Shown: one piece after another, positions 11,613-22,323 of the stretch
Numbering within the stretch: the stretch's first letter is position 1
How the letters are laid out: each line of letters starts with the position of its first letter
Assembly (NCBI GenBank): GCA_014529385.2
Contig: CM043944.1
Span: forward strand, 59,634,268-59,698,267
DNA length: 64,000 bases
Direction of reading: 5' to 3'
Origin: Adiantum capillus-veneris
Lineage: Eukaryota > Streptophyta > Polypodiopsida > Polypodiales > Pteridaceae
Notes under the pieces: model-generated
Database searches by the model: none
What the model saw: the letters and a program-made list of their open reading frames with translations, nothing else
What the model was told of the DNA's origin: nothing
Made by a program: the position numbers and the translations under genes

Positions 11613-12071
11613 TCTTGTTTGGAGACACCCTATTGTGATCTATCCAAAATATAATAATTGTCTGCTTCAATTCCTCCGATAAGGACCCAGCATTTCTAGA
11701 CTTCCTTTTGCATAAGTCAAACCTCAGCGACTTGACATAGGATCACTGTCAAGTCTACCCAAAGCTGAATATAAATTCCTTGGATGAACATTTAATAGCT
11801 TTGCCACTTTATATAGAGTAACACCTCTACCTTGGCTCCCATTATCATGCAGTAATCCATTCACCAGCATGCTGAATGTGCTTCGTTTTAAAAACATCTC
11901 GTCAGCTAATTTTGGAATCTTTAATTCAAGTAAGGAGACCTTGAGTGCAAAAATAAGGCCATTTGCAAGAAGATACAAATCTTCACAGAATGGGAAGATT
12001 CTATCATCATTGAAAACACCTTGAAGAATTGCATTCTTATCTTCTTTCCCGTAACTATGCAACTGTCTCAC
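11539..12071 (-). pseudogene. Transposase-like protein, upstream exon(s)
   Basis: Minus-strand coding with two segments in different frames. The first (12,071 to 11,724) includes KLADEMFLKRSTFSMLVNGL and a helix-turn-helix-like stretch YKVAKLLNVHPRNLYSAL at about 11,825-11,770, suitable for DNA binding. The second (about 11,709 to 11,539) reads FWIDHNRVSPNKKDICRKRL...HYQEHP, a very characteristic block of this transposase-derived family, and ends at the splice donor. A shift near 11,720 separates them. The sequence before 12,071 (ATTTTTCAACACATTGTGAGACAG) could be a 3' splice site. Confidence 0.6.
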
Positions 12072-12089
12072 AATGTGTTGAAAAATAAT

Positions 12090-12586
12090 TTAATTACTAT
12101 GTTGCTTCTTGTCTTCCTTTGTGTGTACATCAATGTCCTCCCTATGACAATCTTCCGCTCCAATGTTGACGCTTGGCTGTACTTTCTTTCTTGCACGACA
12201 TCGCTTTCTGTACTCACGTTTAGCCTGTGCTTCATACTTCCTCACTGCAATAATTTCATCCTCATTTAGACAAGCCTTTCTCTTGGAGTGCACCTACGTA
12301 TGAATGGTGTCTATTCCATGTGCCTCATCATAAAATCCATCGTCCACCATCCTGGAACAGTCTGCAGTAGTTTGAAATGAATGAAGTCGTACAAAACTTC
12401 CTGATTGTAATAGTGAATTGAAATCCAGTTGTGCTGCATTGTTGAGTTCAAGAAGCTCCATTGCTGCTTGTGAGGAGGTATGAGCTGGAACCAAAGCAAG
12501 AGGAAGGGAGTCTCCATCATCCATATTCTGAACAGGAGAGTAGGAGAGAGAGAGAGAGAGAGATGGAGATGCGCATTGGAGGCCAT

Positions 12587-12632
<46 letters not shown>

Positions 12633-12680
12633 GAGAGAGAGGGAGAGGTCCACACGTGCTAACCGCTCCATGTCTTTCAA
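12090..12680 (-). pseudogene. Probable N-terminal part of the minus-strand transposase-like gene
   Basis: One minus-strand frame from 12,680 to 12,090 is broken by a TAG at 12,294-12,296. The distal half encodes MELLELNNAAQLDFNSLL and the proximal half a highly basic stretch (KYEAQAKREYRKRCRARKKV) typical of a DNA- or nucleus-directed N-terminus. The first 40 residues are Ser/Leu repeats produced by the GA microsatellite, so the start is uncertain. Membership in the gene rests on position, strand and basic character, not on a recognised domain. Confidence 0.4.
12543..12629. repeat. (GA)n microsatellite
   Basis: Two GA runs (12,543-12,562 and about 12,590-12,629) flank a short unique segment. 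They create the Ser-Leu-rich and Arg-Glu-rich false reading frames on the two strands. Confidence 0.95.
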
Positions 12681-12807
12681 TCCGAGTAGTGGAGTCGTGA
12701 AGTCAATTATCTTACCTATATTCTTTTAAAAATTATTGACTTAAAAGCCCAGCTATGGTGCCATCCATAGCATCATACTTGGTTTCCAAGGACACCAAGT
12801 ATTTAGA

Positions 12808-13474
12808 CACCATTCTATGCTTTCACCCAATAAGAGCAGGGCTAGAAAGCTCGAGACTGTTTTTAGCAAATGCAATGCAAGTGTATCTCCATAAACTCAA
12901 TCACCTATACTTTCGTCTTGAAGGCCATGCTTACATTTTGGGTATGTGGCTCTCACAAGTTCTCGAGGAGCTTCTTGTGCGGAGTATGGACTCTTGGAAT
13001 GCACTGATTGCAAGATTTTCCCTAGTGTCATGGCCAAAAATCTCCTGTCTGTTTTCAGCATATGTGGCCTCTTGGAATGCACTGATTGCGGAAGGTGCAC
13101 AACAAGAGCAGTACTGTCTTGGTCCATATATATATATGTGAAGCGAGTGCTCAAGGGCCTCTCTGCAAATGGAATCACCTATGCATGCATCTTGAAGGAT
13201 GTGGCTCTACGCAAGATACTGATATGGGCACAAGAATTCACAACTACATTGTTAGTCAAAGGCTCTTCAAAAGAGGTGTCGTGCTTGGCACTGCCTTGAT
13301 CGATATGTATGGGAAGCGAGGCCCTCTCTCCAAATGCAATCATCTACGCATGCATCTTGAAGGCATGTGGCTCTATGCAAGATGTTGATATTGCCACAAA
13401 AATTCATAATTATATTGTTAATCACAGGCTATTGAAAAAATATGAAGTGTTTGGCACTATCTTGGTCAATACAT
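12808..13474 (+). pseudogene. PPR protein fragment (degenerate), left part
   Basis: Pieces of plant PPR repeats occur in all three plus frames. Examples are an SWNALIA motif twice (about 12,990 and 13,070), GLSANGITYACILKD near 13,160, DMGTRIHNYIVSQRLFK near 13,225, LSPNAIIYACILKACGSMQDVDI near 13,320, and TKIHNYIVNHRLLKKYEV near 13,400. PPR proteins bind organellar RNA and act in editing, splicing or stability. Here stops and frame changes separate nearly every repeat, so no protein can be made. The stretch ends abruptly at 13,474, where element G begins. The similar degenerate PPR stretch from 18,385 may be the other half or an adjacent copy. Confidence 0.75.
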
Positions 13475-14829
13475 TGGTGCAACCAAAGTTGGTATGTGCT
13501 AGGAAGTGTGCAATGCAATGATGTGTATGCTGGTAGGTGCATGGCAAAGGGCTAAAACCAGTGTGGGAGACCTCAGCCGGACAGTGGCAACGGAAATGCG
13601 TGCTTAAAGGGGTTTTTTAGGCCAGGGGGGCCTCCAAAGTGGGATAATGATGACGGCAAGTCAAGGTGTTCAAAATGCGAGAAATATGTCACGAAATGTG
13701 ATGTTCAAGATGCTCTAGAAGCTCGTCCAGATGGCTCGCCAAACAGAGTCCCGGTGTGAAAGTTATGATTGTCCGAAGATGGAATGCTTTGCAGGTCCCG
13801 ACGAGCAGAGCAGGTACAGACAGGTGGCGAAAAATGGGATCAATGGATACACGTGTAAAGCTCGAGCTGTCGATCATGCTGGTCTTTTCGGTTCGTCATT
13901 CGGAGCTCAAACGGGCAAGTTATGGCCTGAGGAATATTTGTCGGGGGTCAGGTATGTGCTCACCGGGCCATGTTGGTAGGCGCGTCGATAAGAGTTTTTT
14001 GATCTCGCTCGAGTTCTGGAAAATCCCATGCAACATGGGGCGTCAGTCAAAACTTGCGGATCACTGATCAGATTCATGGGCATCACAATACGCACATCCG
14101 GGTGGCAAGCAATCGTGATAAAAAAAGATCAAAAGTGTTTTTTCATTTTCGGACGCATTGTCCGGGGCTAGCGTGGCATCGAGTGGTGGATGAAAGCAGA
14201 AATTTGGAATCGCTATAGTAAAGTTCCCATGCAATGTGATCGAGAGAACCCATTTTGGCGAATTCGAGTGCATGGGGCACCGACAGCGCGCAAATTAGGT
14301 GCTAAGAGCCCCTTGTTTGTAAATTCAAGGGAAAAAAAGGAAGGCTGGACTTGGAAAAAGGGCAAAAAGGGTAAGCTTACAAGAGGAGGGCCAAAAAAAA
14401 TAAAAGGAAGGGAAGGCTTGAGGAGAGGTGCCATTGCCAAAAAAAGAAACTCTTTCTTGGCCTTCAGAAAAAAAAGAGAAAGAGGTGAGGCAAGGGTGCA
14501 GCGATGGTCGGAGCCGGCATGGGTGGTCCGTGAAGCAGCGAAAGCCTGAAGGCTTGGAGGAGGAGGGTTTTTTTTTGTGCGCTCGGCAATCGAAGCCGGC
14601 TTGAAGGGCGAATCATCGTGAAAGAGTTCAAAAGAGCAAATGCCTTGCAAAAAAAGGAGCCAACGAGGGCTTCCATGAGGAAGAGTTGTTATGCGGACGA
14701 AGATAGAAGTGGATGTTCCCGTCAAGGCATGTGCCGACGGAGTCGAGTGGCGAGGGAGGTGTGTGCCCCTATGTATGGATTGGTGATGGCCATGGCGCGA
14801 CCTAGAGCAGGCCACATGAGTTTTGTACA
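13475..14829 (+). repeat. 5' LTR of element G (1,355 bp)
   Basis: It pairs with 17,101-18,009 with visible substitutions, roughly 4% by eye. It carries a segment (about 14,276-14,746) that the 3' LTR lacks. Short overlapping frames inside, including a 283-codon minus-strand one, have no domain and are not called. A palindromic GGCCAGGGGGGCC lies near 13,622. Confidence 0.8.
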
Positions 14830-14882
14830 TTGTCACTGAGGAGCACATTGATTGCTCCCTAGTGATGTGTTTGTGAGCAAAA

Positions 14883-16892
14883 ATGTGGCAGAGTGTTGGT
14901 CCGATTTTCAATGGTGATGAAGATGCGGATGAATGGCTGGCAAATTTCGAGTTATTTATGCTCTCATTGCAAATGTGGAGTGATGAAGAAAAGCTATCGA
15001 CACTGCCGTTGGTGCTGCGAGGTAAATCAAAAGCCTGGTTCGATGGTTTAGAAGCTGCAAACAAGCAGGATTGGGTTGGTTTTCAAGAGCAGTTTCTTTG
15101 CAAGTTTTGCAAGGTGGTAACGGCTACTGAAGCGGATACAAAGATTAAAGAGCTACGACAAGAAGTACGTGATTATTTTGATGCTTTTGTCAGTAATTTT
15201 GAAGCTTGTTGGAGTGATCTGGTTGTTGCCACCCAAGTGGTCAATGCGGATGGTTTCAAGCTGGAGAAATTCCTAGCTTGCCTATGTCCTCGAGTTCAAG
15301 ATCAGGTGGATGATGGAGAGCCAAAGACTTATGCCGAGGCAGTTAGAGTTGCCAGGGTGAAGAGCAGGAAAACGAAAAGAAAGCTGGAGTTAGGCTTGTT
15401 AAAGCCTGCAGATTGTGTGTATGTTGAAGCAGCAGTTTGTTCTATGGGCCCGTCGAGGATGGTGCCAATGATCCAAAGTGTGGAGGCTGTTAGGGTAAGA
15501 CCTATGATTGACTATGTTCCTTGGGAATTACCTATTGGTGAAGCGTCTATGCCGATTGTGGAGGAGCTTGTCAACAAAGATGAGCCTTCTATTGAAGAGA
15601 GCTTGTGTGTAGAAGAGTTAGCAGATGCCAAGTGTCCAGTGCAACATGACGAGGTGGAGCCTGTTCTTGTGGAGTGCTTGTATGAAAGGGTAACAGATCG
15701 TGGCCAAATGGTAGGTGCAGAAAGGTTGGGGTTGGATGATGAAAGTGGGCAGGATGATGGTCCAACTTTTGTGGAGAAGCTAGAGGATGATGATGCAGGT
15801 GCCGAATTGGCCTATGGTGAAGATGATGAGGCTACAAGCTCAAGCTTTTGGGAAACAAGCGAGGAGGATAGAGATACAAGTTGCGAGGCAGAATCCAAAG
15901 AGTCGGTGCCAGTAAAGGTAAAGTTATCTTTGTATATGCATAAGGATGTGGTGGTTGCCACTATAAAGGATGAGCAGGTGATAGCATCAAAGCTTGGAAA
16001 TGGAGATATGCAGGTGAGGGTGTTGTGTGGCACCATGCTAATGACGATGCTCATCAAGGTAGCTGTGGAAGGTGCTTTGATTATACAACATATACAAGGG
16101 TTTCCCAAGAAGGAGAGTGTTGTTGTGGCTAAGAAAGAAGAACAGGTTGAAGAAGATGGCAAGGGAGAGGCATCGGATACCTGTCGAAGGGAAGAGCAGC
16201 TGCAATCGCCTATCGATTTCACAGGTAGTGCCTTGGATGCAGGTTCTTTTGGCCAGGAATGCATTGAAGATAAAACTGACTGGGGGTTTGATGACCCGGT
16301 GGGTGAGATGGATGAAGAGACACAAGTGCTTGCTGGGAAAGCTTTAACCAGAATGCAGGTGATACGAGGGTATGTCCCTCTACAGCTGGCGGTTTCTTTG
16401 GGAGAACAAAATTCTGTTGCTATGGTGGTATCGACAAAGGCATGTACGGAGGTGAGTATGGAAGTGATGGTGACCGGGGTGCCTGTGTTGAAAGCGTTGC
16501 CCGCTAAGCGGAGTGGTTCTTTTGAACATGAAGAAAAGTCCAAGGGTGTGGACTTGTTCAAGTTGTCAAAGGAAGTTTTCGTATGGTGGTTAAAGGGGAT
16601 TCTGATAAACGCAGCTGTGCAGTGGGTTGTCGAGCAAGTACAAGATTTTCTTGAAGAGGATCTCGCTTTATATGGTTGGGAGGGAGGGCATGGTATGTTC
16701 AATGTGAATGATGATGTGCACTCGGAGAGTGGTGATGCTTTTGGTGGTGTTTTTTTGGAAGTGGACAGTGTGCCTATGGATGCTTGGAGCAATGGAAGCA
16801 TGGCGAGAACAACTTATGTGGATTGTTGGCTAGATGCCTTGGTGCGGCACTATGCGAGCATGTTACAGGTGGATGGACGAGATCAATGCTAG
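14883..16892 (+). CDS. Gag-like protein of element G (669 aa)
   Basis: The frame starts at ATG 14,883, the first ATG after the 5' LTR, and is open to TAG 16,890-16,892. Residues ~8-175 fit a retrotransposon Gag capsid domain: FNGDEDADEWLANFELF, then LPLVLRGKSKAWFDGL, then a helix-rich segment ending PKTYAEAVRVARVKSRK. Residues ~230-340 are strongly acidic. The last ~300 residues are unrecognised, contain a hydrophobic stretch (VFVWWLKGILINAAVQWVV), and carry no CCHC zinc knuckle and no protease DSG/DTG motif. Most other element genes in the window are broken, so an open 669-codon frame suggests recent mobilisation or selection. Its likely role is assembling particles for RNA copied in trans by another element's enzymes; this is inferred. 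Confidence 0.8.
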   Translation: MWQSVGPIFNGDEDADEWLANFELFMLSLQMWSDEEKLSTLPLVLRGKSKAWFDGLEAANKQDWVGFQEQFLCKFCKVVTATEADTKIKELRQEVRDYFDAFVSNFEACWSDLVVATQVVNADGFKLEKFLACLCPRVQDQVDDGEPKTYAEAVRVARVKSRKTKRKLELGLLKPADCVYVEAAVCSMGPSRMVPMIQSVEAVRVRPMIDYVPWELPIGEASMPIVEELVNKDEPSIEESLCVEELADAKCPVQHDEVEPVLVECLYERVTDRGQMVGAERLGLDDESGQDDGPTFVEKLEDDDAGAELAYGEDDEATSSSFWETSEEDRDTSCEAESKESVPVKVKLSLYMHKDVVVATIKDEQVIASKLGNGDMQVRVLCGTMLMTMLIKVAVEGALIIQHIQGFPKKESVVVAKKEEQVEEDGKGEASDTCRREEQLQSPIDFTGSALDAGSFGQECIEDKTDWGFDDPVGEMDEETQVLAGKALTRMQVIRGYVPLQLAVSLGEQNSVAMVVSTKACTEVSMEVMVTGVPVLKALPAKRSGSFEHEEKSKGVDLFKLSKEVFVWWLKGILINAAVQWVVEQVQDFLEEDLALYGWEGGHGMFNVNDDVHSESGDAFGGVFLEVDSVPMDAWSNGSMARTTYVDCWLDALVRHYASMLQVDGRDQC

Positions 16893-17100
16893 GTGTTTGA
16901 TCCAGGTGGATATGGCAGGTAAAGCAGGAGGCTGGGCAACCCGCATGAACAAATGTGGCAGGTGACAGATGCCAAGTTTTGTACATATGTTAGGTGGTTT
17001 TGTGGTGTGCCAAGAGTTTGTTTTGGTGTGGCAGTTTTTTTTAGTGCAATAAGCCTGTTTATGGTTGAACATGAATGTTCAACAAGGGGGTGGGCAATGC

Positions 17101-18009
17101 TGGTGCAACCAAAGTTGGTATGTGCTAGGAAGTGTGCAATGCAATGATGTGTATGCTGGTAGGTGCATGGCAAAGGGCTAAAACCAGTGTGGGAGACCTC
17201 AGCAGGACAGTGGCAATGGAAATGCGTGCTTAAAGGGGTTATTTAGGCCAGGGGGGCCTCCAAAGTGGGATAATGATGACGGCAAGTCAAGGTGTTCAAA
17301 ATGCAAGAAATGTGTCGCGAAATGTGATGTTCAAGATGCTCTAGAATCTCGTCCAGACGGCTCGCCAAACAGAGTCCCGGTGTGAAAGTTATGATTGTCC
17401 GAAGATGGAATGATTTGTAGGTCCCGACGGGCCAAGCAAGTAACAGACAAGTGGTGAAAAATGGGATCAATGGATACACGTGTAAAGCTTGAGCTGTTGA
17501 TCATGCCGGTCTTTTCGGTTCGTCATTCGGAGCTCAAACGGACAAGTTATGGCCTGAGGAATATTTGTTAGGGGTCACGTATGTGCTCACCGGGCCATGT
17601 TGGTAGGCGCGTCGATAGGAGTTTTTTGATCTCGCTCGGGTTTTGGAAAATCGCATGCAATGTGGGGCGTCAGTCAAAACTTGCGGATCACTGATCAGAT
17701 TCATGGGTATCACAATACGCACATCCAGGTGGCAGGCAATCGTGATAAAAAAAGATCAAAAGTGTTTTTTCATTTTCGGACACATTGTCCGGGGCTAGCG
17801 TGGCATCGAGTGGTGGATGAAAGCAGAAATTTGGAATCGCTACAATGAAGTTCCCATGCAGTGTGACCGAGAGAACCCATTTTGGCAAATTCGAGTGCAT
17901 GCCTTGACGGGAACATCCACTTCGTCCGCGAGGGAGGTGTGTGCCCCTCTGTATGGATTGGTGATGGCCATGGCGCGACCTAGAGCAGGCCACATGAGTT
18001 TTGTACATG
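17101..18009 (+). repeat. 3' LTR of element G (909 bp, internally rearranged)
   Basis: Matches the 5' LTR at both ends. In the middle, 17,898-17,929 (CATGCCTTGACGGG...TTCGTCCGC) is the reverse complement of 14,693-14,731 of the 5' LTR, minus about 7 bp, and replaces about 470 bp of the longer LTR. The junctions fall at short shared sequences: the palindrome CATG on the left and GCG/CGC on the right. Confidence 0.8.
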
Positions 18010-18384
18010 GTGTGTAAAGAAGCTGTCATTGCCGATTTTTTTGGTGTGGTCTTTCCTCCCTTCCCCCCTTTCTTCTTTGCTCGTCTCTAAGGTGTGTGAT
18101 GCCAGTGTGTGTGAGCGTGTGCGTCCCCCGGGTCCCCTGCGTGTGTGAGAGAGAAAGAGAGAGAGGTGTCGATTTGTGGAAGAGCTGGAAGCAGGCAAGA
18201 TCGGTGTGATCGCTGTCCGAGGATTGTGCAGAGGGTTTGTGCATTCGGTGAAGTGCAGGCGAGGCTCTGCTAGTGTGAATCGTCTTTTTTGAAGGTGTTT
18301 TCGAGAGGACAGGGTGCTGTGAATACCCTGAGCTATATAGGGGCCATTGCGTGTGTGTCGGGTGTGTTCCGCGTTTCCCCTCTC
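18010..18384. other. Unrecognised sequence between element G and the PPR remnant
   Basis: Pyrimidine- and GT-rich DNA with no domain. It does not resemble PPR sequence, so the PPR stretches on the two sides of element G are not simply contiguous; another insertion or a rearrangement may be involved. Confidence 0.45.
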
Positions 18385-19880
18385 CAACGTATACCAAAAA
18401 GTGCTTGATGAGCTTCCTGTCTGCCAACATTGTTTGCGGGATGTGCACAAGAAGAGTGGCTCTAGAGGCTGTTGAGAAAAGACGTCATGCTTAGGACTGT
18501 GTTGGTCGAGATGTATGCCAAATGTTCTGAGCTTGAGAAAGCACAAAAAGTGCTTGAGGAGCTTCCTAACCAGAATATTGTCTCTTGGAATGCACTGATT
18601 GCGGGATGTGCATAAGTGAAGCAGTCCCAAAAAGCTCTAGGATATTTTCAAGGGATGCAAAGTATGGGAATGCACTGGTTGTGGGATCTCTCACCCGAAT
18701 GTCGTCTCTTGGAGTACATTGATTGCGGGATACACGCAACAGGAGCAGGGCCAAAAAGCTCTCAATTGTTTTCAGGGGATGCAAAGTGGGGGCCTCTCTC
18801 CGGATGGAATCACACACGCATGCATCTTGAAGGCTTGTGGCTGTAGTACTTAAGATGTCGATATGGGCTTGAAAATTCTCTTTAATAGTAGTTGTTGCAA
18901 AAAATTGCCGTGCTTGGCAATGCCTTGGTTGATATGTTTTCCAGCGGATCTGAAGTGAGGGACTCTTTCCAGATGCAATCACATACGCGTGCATCTTGAA
19001 GGCATAAGTTTGTACACAAGATGCCAATGTGGGCCTCTCTCCATATGGTTTCACCTACGTGTCTAGATTGCAAGCATGTGTCTCTATGCAAGAGGCTGAT
19101 ACGGACACAAAAGATGAGCTTTTTATTGTTGTTCAGAGGTTGTTAAAAAAAGATGTTGCGCTTGGCACAATCTTGGTCGATAATTATGACACGTGTGTTG
19201 CGCTTCAGAAAAGTGATGGTTTCTCACCAACCGAAGTCTCTTGGAGTTCTTTTATATCTAGCTATGTCAAGCAAGAGCAGGTGAGGAAGCTTTGAAATTA
19301 ATTTCAAAGATGCAATATGACATGGGCATGTTCTTCATGACCATTTTGCCCGAAATATTGCTTGTCGAATGCATTAAATGATGGGAATGGTGTCTCTTTC
19401 AATGCATTGGTAGCGGGATACGCACTGCAAGAGCAAGCCCAGAAAGCTCTAGGCTATTTTCATATTTCTATCTGTAGTGTGGACTCCTTTAATCCACTCA
19501 CTATGGGATGTGCGCAACAAGAGCAAGGCCAATGAGCGATACAGGAAAGAAGTTGTGCTTGGCTTTGCCTGGGACTATGTGTACGTCACATATGGTGATC
19601 TTCAGAATGCATGAAAAGCCCCCGAGGACCTTCCTGTGCGGAATGCCGCCACAAGATTGCAGAAAGGGTCTCTATCCAGATGCAATCAACTACGCCTACG
19701 CAGGAATCTGGAAGGCGTGCGGGTCAATAGATGCAATCACGTATGTAGCCATAGATATTAGAATTCACGAAATGATCGCTAGTCAACGTTTGTTGGGAGT
19801 ACAATTTCATGCTTGGTGGTGGTTTGATCGATATGTATACAAAATGTGGTGTCCTCACAATAGCACAAAAACTTCTTGAA
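18385..19880 (+). pseudogene. PPR protein remnant (degenerate), right part
   Basis: A series of plant PPR motifs in shifting plus-strand frames: QKVLDELP near 18,395, LVEMYAKCSELEKAQKVLEELP near 18,510, NIVSWNALIAGCA near 18,575 followed by a stop, GLSPDGITHACILKACG near 18,800 in another frame, GLSPYGFTYVSRLQACVSMQ at 19,035, LLKKDVALGTILVD at 19,145, and an IDIRIHEMIASQRLL near 19,760. Repeats of about 33-36 codons follow each other as in PLS-class PPR proteins. At least six frame changes or stops rule out expression of a full protein. This is relic gene sequence or an inactive duplicate of a PPR gene elsewhere. Confidence 0.75.
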
Positions 19881-20370
19881 GGGTATCCTCCTTGTGGTGT
19901 CGTCTCTTGTAGCGGGTTAAGTGCAGGAGATGCCCAACATCATTGATGAAGGAAGTCCACTAGCGATAGACATTCAATCTCGTGGTGAGTAAGCATTATC
20001 ATTTTTTGATTTTTGACACTGAGAACGCAGTTAACGAACGTATTGAAAGTTGCACGCTGCCGTGGGAATGGCACGTTCCCTCGTATTATAAAAATTGGGA
20101 AAGATTGTGCAAACTGTCCCATGCAAGGAGACTTGCATGTTTTCTTTTTTTTTTTAACATAAAAAATAGAACAACAAACAATGAGATTGACATCTTGTAT
20201 GATCATGAACATTGAGCTTGACAAAACTCTTAACACTCCTTGTGGTTTTTGGCGAGGTACCCCTTTGAAGCATTACGATCAGTAGCCAATTTTTGTGGAG
20301 GTACACCACTGAACCACGACGATCGGTATCCCAAACACTCTCAGGTAAAAAAATCTAACACTCTTTCATG

Positions 20371-20426
<56 letters not shown>

Positions 20427-21000
20427 CCAATATTTTGTTCGATCTCAATTCGATCTAACATAGCTAACGAAGCACTCTAGTTGTCTGAATTTTGCAACAT
20501 TTAAAACTGCAAGATATTGGTAAATCGTTGTGTAGTTGCATAGGTTGTAAATATATAAACACTTGTGAAATGAACCTTGCTTTATTTTGCACTATGGGCG
20601 GGCCACGTGATTTCATCACTTGTACAACAAAGGGTTGCAATAATCCAAATTTTCTTGCAATACAAGGGGTCCCCCCCCCCGCCCCCCCCCCCCCTACTTC
20701 CTAGCATGCAATTGCACTTGGCGCCTCCACTTACGCCTTGAAATCGCCCCTTTTTTAAAATATTAGGACTTATATGAAGCGCCCAATTTGGGTGTCCTTA
20801 TTCCTAGCAATGTTTCGATGTTAGAGCGAGGTTTACTACAAAATTGTGACGTTTTTGTTGGAAAAGGAAAAATTAGACATGTGCCATTCTAGCCTCACAT
20901 ATACACTCCTCATACTAGTGTCATATTGGTACATACTAGTGTCATATTGGTACATACTGGTAGGTTCTTCAATTTATAAGCTAGAATCTATCCGGATGCC
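19881..21000. other. Intergenic stretch with (CT)n and C-tract
   Basis: No gene recognised. It contains a (CT)n run at 20,374-20,421, a C-rich tract at about 20,669-20,694 (interrupted poly-C), and two adjacent copies of the 21-bp phrase CATACTAGTGTCATATTGGTA at about 20,912-20,953. The latter gives a false 7-residue peptide repeat in one frame. Confidence 0.6.
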
Positions 21001-21984
21001 ATTCCGCACAAGGTCTCCCTTCATTGTTACCCATCAAAATGGAGATGCCTAGACTCGAACTTTGAACATGACATAATGAAAGCTCGATCTGATGCTACTC
21101 AAGCCATCCAAACATATGAGCACGCTGCAGCTCAAGCCTTCCTTCATCTTACATAAAAATATATCTCTGCCCCCATGCGCTCATGCTCAACCTGCTCACA
21201 ATCTCCGCAACTGCTCGCTCCGCTCCCTTTGCCTTGCTGGTGTCGACGACTGCGTTCCCAATGCATCCCAGTTGTTGCCCACGCGTTGACAAAAGGCTTT
21301 CTCTGCTTCACTTTTGATTAACAGATAGGGCATCACCTCAGATTCGTGTTACAACGATTTTTTTAAAAATCGTTGGCACATACTAGCTTACTCAAAAAGA
21401 ATCGTTGGCACCAAGGTACTGGTGGTTGCGTCATTAATATATTGCCTAGAATCTTGTGCAGATACCCTTTGAGATTTATTTCATTCTCCTCATTTTGGAG
21501 CAAAAGCTCCTCTCATTATAAGGAGTTAAACTCAGGCGTCGACAGAGTAAACTAATCTTTACTCTAACCATCCCAACCGGAACGGCTCGGTGTCTTAGTC
21601 TTGAACCCTTATGTATATAAAAAAAGTAAATGCGTCTGTCCTGTCCCTTCACGTCTGGAAAAGTAATTGCGTCTGTCTTGTCCCTTCACGTCTGGAGCTC
21701 TTCATGGTCTGCCTCGCTCTTAGCTGGCGCCTGCCTGTGCCCCTTGCCTTGACGCCACAGGGCCCCTTTCAGCTCGCTTCTTTCTACTCCTTCTATCGTC
21801 GTACGCCGTCATGCACCTTTACCTTCAGGGCATCTTCAAAAGATTCCAACTAATGCATCCTTTTGCAAAATCTAGGGCACATAGTAGCTTACTCAAAAAG
21901 AAAGTCATTTCTTTTTTCGAGGTCCTCCCCTTTATTCCCGCACCCTCACCCCACCAAAAATTCATGGGCTCTACCCACGAGCGC

Positions 21985-22033
<49 letters not shown>

Positions 22034-22254
22034 CTGCTATGCCATCCATCTTCACCTCTTCCCCCCATCACCTTCTTGTGCTTGCCTCTCACACGTACGG
22101 AGCGGTTCCCTTATCCCCGTCCTCAACCCCTCGGTACGGCTCCTGTCTCAGCCTCACTGTGCATGGCTTTGAACGCTCCATATCCATGACCTCCAAGCAA
22201 TAGGAGTTGGCCTATAGCGTCGAACATCTGTGGAGTAGACTTAGGTTGTTTTCT

Positions 22255-22323
<69 letters not shown>

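Larger units (their letters stand above)
13475..18009 (+). mobile_element. LTR element G, gag-only (TR-GAG-like), non-autonomous
   Basis: Long terminal repeats at 13,475-14,829 and 17,101-18,009 both begin TGGTGCAACCAAAGTTGG and end TTTTGTACA. Between them is one intact 669-codon frame with a Gag-type domain and no protease, reverse transcriptase or integrase. A purine-rich tract (AACAAGGGGGTGGGCAA) precedes the right LTR, as expected for the second-strand primer. No clear tRNA primer site follows the left LTR (TGTCACTGAGGAGCAC). TACAT flanks the left end (13,470-13,474) and occurs at 18,006-18,010, but the latter overlaps the LTR end, so the target duplication is ambiguous. Such gag-only elements are known in plants (TR-GAG) and depend on enzymes from other elements. 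Confidence 0.8.

Noticed and set aside
12294-12700. Ser-Leu-rich and Arg-Glu-rich proteins on opposite strands
   Set aside because: Pure products of the (GA)n microsatellite. Only the part beyond the repeat on the minus strand is tentatively linked to the transposase-like gene.
14213-15064. 283-codon minus-strand frame
   Set aside because: Lies across the G 5' LTR and the start of the Gag frame, has no domain, and is antisense to a better supported gene.
15812-16801. 329-codon minus-strand frame
   Set aside because: Antisense shadow of the element G Gag frame.
13470-18014. TACAT or TGGTG as target duplication of element G
   Set aside because: TACAT overlaps the shared LTR end, and TGGTG is also the LTR start, so neither can be separated from the LTR sequence itself.
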